From positions 1 through 7,056 of the forward strand of contig JAMCTK010000004.1 in assembly GCA_023381035.1 (NCBI GenBank): a stretch of DNA of 7,056 nucleotides. The letters are read 5' to 3'. Origin of the DNA: Patescibacteria group bacterium (lineage in GTDB: Bacteria > Patescibacteria > Microgenomatia > Levybacterales > UBA12049). The first letter of the stretch is position 1; each line of letters starts with the position of its first letter. The translations under genes were made by a program, and so were the position numbers. This document shows, in pieces, positions 1-5,195 of this stretch. The notes under the pieces are model-generated. The model saw only the letters and a list, made by a program, of their open reading frames with translations, was not told the origin of the DNA and did not search any database.

Positions 1-1
1 T

Positions 2-436
2 AATTTCTTAAGCGAGAAGCTACTCGAAAAAAAAAAGATGATTGAAAACAATCATTTTTATTTATTTTGTCCAGACACCAGTCAATGGCCGGATGAAGTT
101 TGGATAGCACCAAAAAAAAGAGGCAGGGAATTTGGTGATATTACGGACGTAGAGATTAAGGATTTTGCTCAAATTCTTCAACGTCTGATTCAAATTATGG
201 ATATCAGGCATGGAAAAGACATGTCGTTTAATTACTACATATATCCTGGAAAAGACTGGTATTTAAGGCTAATTCCTAGGCAGAAAACAATTGGCGGGTT
301 TGAGCTTGTTACCGGTATTTTTGTAAACACACAGGATTCAAAGGAAACCTTAAATTTTCTTAAAGAACATTTTGAAAACCCAGATTTTGATAAAATTCTT
401 AAACAACATCAGGCAGAGTACCGCAAGGGAGTGTAG
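2..436 (+). CDS. GalT-like (HIT superfamily) protein, C-terminal part, 5' end outside the window
   Basis: The reading frame is open back to the window edge: 12 sense codons (N-F-L-S-E-K-L-L-E-K-K-K) precede the ATG at 38, so this is the last 144 codons of a longer gene and the ATG is internal. The fragment resembles the C-terminal half of galactose-1-phosphate uridylyltransferase: a stretch like the GalT 'PxxxxWPxEVWI.PKK' segment (C-P-D-T-S-Q-W-P-D-E-V-W-I), a helical segment, then 'IPRQ...GGFELVTGIFVN', which parallels 'PR...GGFELGTG' in GalT relatives. The catalytic His-Pro-His region would lie upstream and cannot be seen. The segment where GalT usually has an H-W-H metal-ligand pair reads D-W-Y-L-R, so the metal site looks lost. 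It could be a nucleotidyl transferase of sugar metabolism or a degenerate HIT relative; substrate not assignable. It converges on the next gene with an 11-base gap and no clear terminator hairpin. The fold is fairly secure, the function is not. Confidence 0.6.
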   Translation, partial: NFLSEKLLEKKKMIENNHFYLFCPDTSQWPDEVWIAPKKRGREFGDITDVEIKDFAQILQRLIQIMDIRHGKDMSFNYYIYPGKDWYLRLIPRQKTIGGFELVTGIFVNTQDSKETLNFLKEHFENPDFDKILKQHQAEYRKGV

Positions 437-447
437 GGTAATCGATC

Positions 448-1491
448 TTATTTTTTATACTTCTGATTAATATCTGAATAGATTTCTTTTGAGATGTCCC
501 CGATAACTCCGGACATTTTTTCGTATTCTTGTCCTCTGGTCATAATGCAAAGAAGGTATGGATGATTAGGATAGTAAACAATTCCGCAATCATGGAGCTG
601 TCTGGTTCCGTTACTTAAGTCTCTTTCTCCAAACTTGTGAGCAACTGCTATATTTTTAGGAAGTCCTTGAATAATTCCTTTATCAAATTTAACATTGCTT
701 AGTATCTGCAAAGCCTTTTCCGATGATTCTCTGGTAAGATACGAGGCATTATATAGAACACGAAAGAGCGTGGCATAGGATTTAACAGACATAAAATCCT
801 GAGGAGAGCTTTCTGTTACGTTTTCTATTCCCAAATCAGACATTACATTGTTTACAGCAGAAGTATCAATATTTTCTCCTAGAAGCGAAAGAGCATTATT
901 ATCAGAGTACTTTATCATGCTTTCTATTAGCTCTAAAAGCGTATAAGATGTTCCAGGTTTAAGGGTAACTTGAGGTTTAAAGTATTCCATTTCGGAAGCA
1001 GCGAAATCTTCATAAGTTACTTTTTTATCCAGGAACGAAGGATTAGATTCCAGTTTTTTAAAATAAGCCATCATTATCGGTAGTTTCAGCAGACTTGCCG
1101 GGCTAAAAGATGCTTTTTCATTAATTCCAAACCAAGGGCCATTGTTAAGATCACGGTAGTAGATAGCTACGTCGTTTATCTCTCCTAAAGCCTTTTTATT
1201 GTTGATTATTTCTTCAACTTTATTCTTAGAAGGTTTGTATTCTTTTTCTGAAGAGTTTTGAGTTGTTTCACATTCCAGCAGAGGATTTGTGTATTTATAT
1301 CCATTGTTTAACCTGATTTCTTTTGATCCTGGGTACAAAGATTGAAGCTTGGGAATTGACTCGGTTGAGATAGAAAGGTACTGACCAAGAAAAAGTCCGG
1401 CAATCAGAAAGACAGCATAAAAGATAAAAATGAGCTTGTGAGGAATAAATAAATGAACGAAAAGATTAGATGGTTCAGTCTTATTTTTCAT
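448..1491 (-). CDS. Membrane-anchored class A beta-lactamase-like serine hydrolase (347 aa)
   Basis: Penicillin-binding-like serine hydrolase, Beta-lactamase2 (PF13354) type. The three active-site motifs are in order: S133-x-x-K136 (ASLLKLP), S196-D197-N198 (KYSDNNA) and, in place of the KTG triad, K286-F287-G288 (AHKFGE). An uncleaved membrane helix at about 18-39 followed by a roughly 65-residue polar linker puts the catalytic domain (about 90-345) outside the membrane. No Glu equivalent to class A E166 is visible in the omega-loop region (about 228-248), so deacylation as in true beta-lactamases is doubtful. A peptidoglycan D,D-peptidase or other acyl-enzyme function is at least as likely as drug resistance. 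I chose ATG 1491 over TTG 1545 because the longer version adds an 18-residue leader without homology-like features and an extended -10 (TGATAGAAT on the minus strand, 1517-1509) sits just upstream of 1491. The promoter region is divergent with the LytR_C gene. Confidence 0.85.
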   Translation of the reverse strand: MKNKTEPSNLFVHLFIPHKLIFIFYAVFLIAGLFLGQYLSISTESIPKLQSLYPGSKEIRLNNGYKYTNPLLECETTQNSSEKEYKPSKNKVEEIINNKKALGEINDVAIYYRDLNNGPWFGINEKASFSPASLLKLPIMMAYFKKLESNPSFLDKKVTYEDFAASEMEYFKPQVTLKPGTSYTLLELIESMIKYSDNNALSLLGENIDTSAVNNVMSDLGIENVTESSPQDFMSVKSYATLFRVLYNASYLTRESSEKALQILSNVKFDKGIIQGLPKNIAVAHKFGERDLSNGTRQLHDCGIVYYPNHPYLLCIMTRGQEYEKMSGVIGDISKEIYSDINQKYKK

Positions 1492-1508
1492 TAGCAAATC
1501 ACAAGATG

Positions 1509-1537
1509 ATTCTATCAAGTAAAACTCAAGAAGTGAA
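1509..1537 (-). promoter_or_regulatory. Promoter of the beta-lactamase-like gene
   Basis: On the minus strand TTCACT (1537-1532, 4/6 to the -35 consensus), a 17-nt spacer and TAGAAT (1514-1509, 5/6 to TATAAT) preceded by TGA, which makes an extended -10. Predicted transcription start is about 1502, giving a leader of about 11 nt before ATG 1491 with no Shine-Dalgarno. It lies inside the alternative TTG-started reading frame and argues against that longer start. Confidence 0.5.
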
Positions 1538-1562
1538 TAGATCAATCATAGACAAAATTAGC

Positions 1563-1592
1563 TTGACAAGGTTTTCGAGCATAAAGTATGAT
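1563..1592 (+). promoter_or_regulatory. Sigma70-type promoter of the LytR_C gene
   Basis: Perfect -35 TTGACA (1563-1568), 18-nt spacer, -10 TATGAT (1587-1592, 5/6). The -35 is embedded in the palindromic 9-mer CTTGACAAG (1562-1570), which recurs exactly at the -35 of the promoter at 3954. Predicted start of transcription is near 1599, only about 8 nt before ATG 1607, so the mRNA would be nearly leaderless. Confidence 0.75.
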
Positions 1593-1606
1593 TATACTTG
1601 AAAATC

Positions 1607-2338
1607 ATGTTTACTAAGAATAAAAATATTATATTTCCCATAGTCTTTGTTGTTGTGGCTATTGCTCTTATTTCCTCTTTTTATTTTTATTCCAAGTATC
1701 AGCAGGCTCAAAAACTTCTTAACGACCCAAGTCAGGCCAGTAAAGCAGAGACCCAGGAGCTTTTAACCAAGGTTGGAAACTTGATTGTTCTTCCATCAGG
1801 AGAGACTCCAACAGTAGCAACAGTTTCAGACAAGAAAAAACTTGCCAATCAAGCCTTTTTTAAAAACGCCGAAAATGACGATAAGGTTTTAATTTACTCT
1901 CAGGCACAAAAAGCAATTTTGTATAGACCTTCTATAAATAAATTAATTGAAGTTGCATCTGTAAATTTGAATATGTTGAATAACCAGAAGTCTGCTAATA
2001 AATCCATATCTCCAACACCAACAGAAGCAAAAGCAGTAATTCTCAATGGAACAGCCCGTATTGGTTTAACTAATTTGGCGGAGACAAAATTAAAAGAAAA
2101 GATTTCAACTCTTCAGGTACTTGATAAAGATAATGCCAGTAAAAATACCTACCAAAAAACTTTAGTTAGTTATAGCTCTGATTCGCAAAAAGCTATGGCA
2201 GAACAAATTGCAAAAATATTAGGAGGGGAAGTAGGCCCAATTCCAACAGGAGAAAAGACAGTAGATTCTGCAATCCTTATCATATTAGGAAAGGACTTTA
2301 TTCCTCCGGTAACTCCGACTCCTTCTTTGAAACCATAA
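1607..2338 (+). CDS. Membrane-tethered LytR_C-domain protein (243 aa)
   Basis: One N-terminal membrane helix (about residues 8-28), a short Q/K-rich segment, a middle region (about 55-120) with G-E-T-P-T-V-A-T-V-S-D and A-I-L-Y-R-P-S-I-N-K, a P/T-containing hinge (about 129-140), and a C-terminal domain (about 141-233) of the LytR_C type (PF13399): K-A-V-I-L-N-G-T-A-R-I-G-L-T-N-L-A near its start and a final A-I-L-I-I-L-G-K-D, matching the family's 'V.VLNG....GLA' and 'VVLG.D' edges. LytR_C domains occur in envelope proteins, often attached to LytR-CpsA-Psr enzymes; here the catalytic LCP domain is absent, so this is an accessory or binding protein outside the cell. The frame can be extended to TTG 1598, but the promoter -10 ends at 1592 and predicts transcription from about 1599, so ATG 1607 is preferred. 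Biochemical role unknown. Confidence 0.8.
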   Translation: MFTKNKNIIFPIVFVVVAIALISSFYFYSKYQQAQKLLNDPSQASKAETQELLTKVGNLIVLPSGETPTVATVSDKKKLANQAFFKNAENDDKVLIYSQAQKAILYRPSINKLIEVASVNLNMLNNQKSANKSISPTPTEAKAVILNGTARIGLTNLAETKLKEKISTLQVLDKDNASKNTYQKTLVSYSSDSQKAMAEQIAKILGGEVGPIPTGEKTVDSAILIILGKDFIPPVTPTPSLKP

Positions 2339-2352
2339 AATTTGTAAATTTT
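2337..2352. repeat. AT-only palindrome after the LytR_C gene
   Basis: AAAATTT-GT-AAATTTT is a perfect 7-bp inverted repeat starting inside the TAA stop, followed by a pyrimidine-rich tract (CTTCTTTTT). It could be a weak terminator for the upstream gene, but the stem has no G-C pairs and the loop is tiny. It also overlaps the -35 region of the next gene's proposed promoter. Confidence 0.35.
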
Positions 2353-2369
2353 CTTCTTTTTGCTATATT
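2342..2369 (+). promoter_or_regulatory. Probable extended -10 promoter of the FN3 surface protein gene
   Basis: TTGTAA (2342-2347, 4/6), 16-nt spacer, TATATT (2364-2369, 5/6) with TGC immediately upstream (2361-2363), i.e. an extended -10. Predicted transcription start is about 2376, giving a leader of about 6 nt before ATG 2382. There is no Shine-Dalgarno in the AT-rich leader. Confidence 0.5.
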
Positions 2370-2381
2370 AAAGATATTAAT

Positions 2382-3938
2382 ATGTCCAAAAAACTCCAGA
2401 TTTCATTTTTAATACTCCTATTACTGTTAAGCTTTATTGATCCTGAGAAACTTTTGGCAATCAGCAAGCTGACTAATCATTCTTTTCAAAGTGCTTTAGG
2501 CTCTGAATGGACAATTAATACAGGATCAAAAAGCTCTAAAACCACTCAGAATTCCTACACAAGAGTGTCAGATGCATCTTCTCAAGATGGAGATGGGTAT
2601 GATTTTAAAGGTCAATGGACAGGAGGAGGAACTAATAATACTTGGACTAAGTGTATCTGGCAAACGTTTACACCAGGAGCAGATGTTAAAGCAAAATTAA
2701 GAGGATATTACAAAAGAATTAAAGTAAACGCCTTGGATAGCAATCAGGTTAAATTAGAAATTTTAACAGGAGTTTCAACTTGTGCAAACGGCTCTGTTAT
2801 TGCGACTGCTTTTAATGGCAACACAGTGGCAAACGATACTACTTGGCAAGGAGGAACTTTTACTTCGGAATTCACTCTTACATCAGGAACTACTTATTAT
2901 ATTCGAGCATTCTGGACTGGAGTAGCGGACCTTAATGAGGTCGGGGGAGGAATCATAGACAATATTCAGCTGAATGTCGCTCCTGCTAACCCCTCTGATT
3001 CATCTATTGATGGTTCAACAAACGCTGCGTTAACCTGGACAGGGAGTTCGGGAACTCCTGCTCTTCATGGAACAACGCCATACAAGATTTATAGAAATAC
3101 TTCGTCACCTGTTACTACTGGTAATTTTCTGGCAAATTCAGCGACCAACTCTTATACGGACTCTACAACCACAGGCAATACAGACTATTATTTTGCCATT
3201 TCCGATCTTGATACCGGTAGTTCAGAGTCTCCTCTTTCTGCAGAGCTGCATATCCTAACCAGACCAGCTGCTCCAACAGTTCTTAATTTTACCAGCGTTC
3301 AAAGTAACTCCCTTACTTTAAATTGGACAGCTCCTTCAGGAGGAGCAACGAGTTACAAAATCGAAAGATGTCAGGGGTCAGGATGTAGTAATTTTGCTGA
3401 AGTCGGAACAGGTGTAACTGCAACGAATTTTCCGGATTCGGGTTTAACTGGAAGCACTCTTTACAGGTATAGGGTGAGGGGAGTTAACTCGTCCGGATCG
3501 GGCGTTTATTCCGCGATAGCAGAGCAGACAACAGCCGCAGATATAAGTATTAGCATAACCACTGATGGAAGTGTTAATTTTAATACTTTGCCTTTGAATA
3601 CAACTAAAGACACGACTGCTTCCGGAACAAATGATGTGCAAACCGTAAGAGTAGATTCAGGAACTGCTAATTTAAATGTTAAAAGCACTAATTTTACTCA
3701 AGGAGTCAATACCTGGTCGTTAAACTCAACCAACGGAGCAGGTCAAGTAAAATGGGAATATTCAAAAGATGGATCTAATTGGTCAACTTTTATTGCTGCA
3801 GATACTCTTTATGGGTTAGATACAAGTGTTGCATCACCAAATACACGTAATATTTACCTAAGACTAACAATGCCTACATCAACTAATTCCTACAATCAAT
3901 TTAGCTCTAATGTGACAGTAGTAGCCTCAGCTCCTTAG
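2382..3938 (+). CDS. Secreted multidomain surface protein: jelly-roll-like domain, two FN3 domains, WxL-like C-terminal domain (518 aa)
   Basis: A signal peptide (about 1-27; MSKK then a leucine-rich core) leads into a beta-rich domain (about 30-198) ending G-G-I-I-D-N-I-Q-L-N, the closing strand typical of carbohydrate-binding or lectin-like jelly rolls. Two fibronectin type III domains follow: about 200-292 (A-L-T-W-T ... Y-K-I-Y-R ... Y-Y-F-A-I-S) and about 294-386 (L-T-L-N-W-T-A-P ... Y-K-I-E-R ... Y-R-Y-R-V-R-G-V-N). The last 132 residues (387-518) are homologous to nearly the whole mature product of the next gene, with T-K-D-T-T-A-S-G-T-N at 408-417 and W445-S-L in the same order. There is no C-terminal membrane helix, LPxTG or other anchor, so surface retention would need a partner. 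Role: probably adhesion or glycan binding, inferred from architecture; no catalytic motif seen. It is preceded by its own promoter. Confidence 0.8.
   Translation: MSKKLQISFLILLLLLSFIDPEKLLAISKLTNHSFQSALGSEWTINTGSKSSKTTQNSYTRVSDASSQDGDGYDFKGQWTGGGTNNTWTKCIWQTFTPGADVKAKLRGYYKRIKVNALDSNQVKLEILTGVSTCANGSVIATAFNGNTVANDTTWQGGTFTSEFTLTSGTTYYIRAFWTGVADLNEVGGGIIDNIQLNVAPANPSDSSIDGSTNAALTWTGSSGTPALHGTTPYKIYRNTSSPVTTGNFLANSATNSYTDSTTTGNTDYYFAISDLDTGSSESPLSAELHILTRPAAPTVLNFTSVQSNSLTLNWTAPSGGATSYKIERCQGSGCSNFAEVGTGVTATNFPDSGLTGSTLYRYRVRGVNSSGSGVYSAIAEQTTAADISISITTDGSVNFNTLPLNTTKDTTASGTNDVQTVRVDSGTANLNVKSTNFTQGVNTWSLNSTNGAGQVKWEYSKDGSNWSTFIAADTLYGLDTSVASPNTRNIYLRLTMPTSTNSYNQFSSNVTVVASAP
3603..3632 (+). repeat. 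Copy A of a 30-bp coding repeat (TKDTTASGTN)
   Basis: Matches 4162-4191 at 28 of 30 positions; both differences (GAC/GAT and ACG/ACA) are synonymous third positions, and the last 18 bases are identical. It falls at the same place in two homologous domains of neighbouring genes, which points to duplication or local gene conversion under protein constraint. Confidence 0.8.
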
Positions 3939-3953
3939 ATGCAAAACAAGGAC

Positions 3954-3983
3954 TTGACAAGTTATTAGATTTTAATTAATAAT
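3954..3983 (+). promoter_or_regulatory. Promoter of the small WxL-like protein gene, predicted leaderless
   Basis: Perfect -35 TTGACA (3954-3959) within CTTGACAAG, 18-nt spacer, AATAAT (3978-3983, 5/6). Only 7 bases separate the -10 from ATG 3991, so transcription is predicted to begin at or next to the start codon. The region 3971-3990 is entirely A/T and holds no Shine-Dalgarno. Confidence 0.65.
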
Positions 3984-3990
3984 TAAATTA

Positions 3991-4494
3991 ATGAAAAGAT
4001 TGATAAGTAACTCCTTTCTTTTAGTTTTAGCCTCATTACTTTTTGTTCCAAGTGTTTTTGCTGCAACAACCGGAGTTGTAGCAGCAACTGTTACAGCTCA
4101 GAGCGTGTCAATAAGCCTGGATGTAACTTCAGTTACCTATGGCACATTAGCAACTAGCGGAACTAAAGATACAACTGCTTCCGGAACAAATACGAGCATT
4201 ACAGCAACAAACAGCGGAAACGTATCGGAAATCCTTACAATTAAAGGAGCAGATACAACAAATTGGACATTAGCAGGATCTGCAGGAACAAACAACTATG
4301 TTCATCAATTCTGCACTACCACCTGTGATACTACTCCTAGCTGGACAGCTTTAACAACAAGTGACCAGACTCTTGCTGCCTCAGTTGCTTCTTCGGGAAC
4401 ACAGGTTTTTGATTTAAAAATAACAGCTCCTTCTTCAACTACATTTTTTACACAGCAAACTGCAAACGTTACAGTTACAGCAGCTGCTAATTAG
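3991..4494 (+). CDS. Small secreted beta-sandwich protein, single WxL-like domain (167 aa)
   Basis: Clear signal peptide with an A-x-A type end (S21-V-F-A24), giving a mature protein of about 143 residues rich in T, S, A and N. The mature chain is one predicted beta-sandwich: V-T-Y50-G-T-L, T58-K-D-T-T-A-S-G-T-N67, N74-S-G-N-V, N91-W-T-L94, W118, and a closing T-A-N-V-T-V-T. It aligns along its length with the C-terminal domain of the upstream protein (residues 387-518). The order 'V.[FY].TL ... W-x-L' is reminiscent of WxL cell-surface domains of Firmicutes, but this is by eye and not a family assignment. Cys108 and Cys112 (C-T-T-T-C) could form a local disulfide. There is no membrane or covalent anchor. 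Its own near-consensus promoter suggests it may be made in larger amounts than its neighbours. Likely a surface structural or adhesion subunit; true function unknown. Confidence 0.8.
   Translation: MKRLISNSFLLVLASLLFVPSVFAATTGVVAATVTAQSVSISLDVTSVTYGTLATSGTKDTTASGTNTSITATNSGNVSEILTIKGADTTNWTLAGSAGTNNYVHQFCTTTCDTTPSWTALTTSDQTLAASVASSGTQVFDLKITAPSSTTFFTQQTANVTVTAAAN
4162..4191 (+). repeat. Copy B of the 30-bp coding repeat (TKDTTASGTN)
   Basis: Partner of 3603-3632, encoding residues 58-67 of the small secreted protein. See that entry for the comparison. Confidence 0.8.
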
Positions 4495-4510
4495 AGTATT
4501 GCAAAACTCT
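4493..4510. repeat. Interrupted dyad AGAGT-A-TTGCAA-A-ACTCT
   Basis: An 18-bp near-perfect inverted repeat: 5-bp arms AGAGT/ACTCT flank the self-complementary TTGCAA, with one A-A mismatch on each side. It starts inside the stop codon of the small secreted protein gene and its core is the proposed -35 of the following gene. There is no T-tract after it, so an operator is as plausible as a terminator hairpin. Confidence 0.45.
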
Positions 4511-4528
4511 TCACTTTAACTGTACAAT
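4499..4528 (+). promoter_or_regulatory. Promoter of the WxLIP-like/dockerin/cohesin operon, predicted leaderless
   Basis: TTGCAA (4499-4504, 4/6), 18-nt spacer, TACAAT (4523-4528, 5/6). Seven bases separate the -10 from ATG 4536, so transcription should begin at about the start codon. It would drive the three overlapping genes to 6951. Confidence 0.5.
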
Positions 4529-4535
4529 TCTGATA

Positions 4536-5195
4536 ATGAAAAAGATTTATCTTCCTTTAGCACTGCTCATAATTTTTCTTTTTGTTGCTTCTTCTTCAGT
4601 TTTTGCCAGAATCGGAGTTGGAGTGGGGACAGGTAAAATAGTAATAAATCAAAAGTTAAAACCAGGAATGTCCTACAATCTTCCTCCTTTCACGGTTGTA
4701 AATACAGGTGATGAAGAAGCAAAATATTCTGTTACCATAAGTAGCTTTGAAAAACAAAAAGAACTAAAACCTGACAAAACCTGGTTCTCCTTTTCACCTT
4801 CTACCTTTTCACTGAAACCTGGAAAAGCAGAAATTGTTAAGGTAAGATTAAATCTGCCGGTAAGAATTGAACCAGGAACCTACTTTACCTTTGTAGAAGG
4901 GTTTCCAATCATAGATTCCAAAGGGGCAGGCGCTGCTATTGGTATTGCTGCTGCCTCTAAACTTTACTTTACAGTTATTCCCGGCAACATCTTCGAAGGA
5001 ATTTATTATAAAGTTGTTGCTTTCTGGGTAAATAACTATCCTTGGACCAACATCATTGCAATTGGTTTGGCTCTAATCATAATAGTAAGAGTGCTAAAGA
5101 GATTTGTTAATGTACAAGTAAACATAGGAAAGAAGGACAATGGGCCTCGAAGAAGTAGACTTGAGAAAAAGCTTGATGAAACTGAGAATGAATGA
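4536..5195 (+). CDS. Membrane-anchored Ig-like protein resembling WxLIP/DUF916 anchors (219 aa)
   Basis: Signal peptide (about 1-24, ending V-F-A), an extracellular Ig-like domain (about 27-150), a C-terminal membrane helix (about 171-187) and a basic then acidic cytoplasmic tail (188-219). The domain has P-F-T-V-V-N-T-G-D, then W83-F-S-F-S-P ... F-S-L-K-P-G96-K-A-E and the strand E112-P-G-T-Y-F, the 'N.g......W..f.P..f.L.pGe...v.v.i..P....G.Y' pattern of WxL-interacting protein (DUF916) and PapD-like domains. In Gram-positive WxL loci such proteins hold WxL subunits at the wall and end in a membrane helix; the same topology next to two WxL-like proteins supports an anchoring role here, by inference. 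It lacks the second (DUF3324-like) domain of full-length WxLIPs, being about two thirds of their usual length. The stop overlaps the next gene's start by ATGA. Confidence 0.7.
   Translation: MKKIYLPLALLIIFLFVASSSVFARIGVGVGTGKIVINQKLKPGMSYNLPPFTVVNTGDEEAKYSVTISSFEKQKELKPDKTWFSFSPSTFSLKPGKAEIVKVRLNLPVRIEPGTYFTFVEGFPIIDSKGAGAAIGIAAASKLYFTVIPGNIFEGIYYKVVAFWVNNYPWTNIIAIGLALIIIVRVLKRFVNVQVNIGKKDNGPRRSRLEKKLDETENE

Noticed and set aside
27..36. Run of ten A residues as a programmed slippage site in the GalT-like gene
   Set aside because: The frame is intact across it and simply encodes E-K-K-K; nothing indicates a second product in another frame.
437..447. Terminator between the two convergent genes at the left
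   Set aside because: No stem-loop could be drawn in or around the 11-base gap; only a T-rich stretch inside the end of the minus-strand gene.
3067..3688. Short open frames on both strands inside the FN3 protein gene (3067-3258 +, 3444-3641 -, 3506-3688 -)
   Set aside because: They overlap a well-supported gene in other frames, have no start signals or recognisable domains, and their composition mirrors the host codons.
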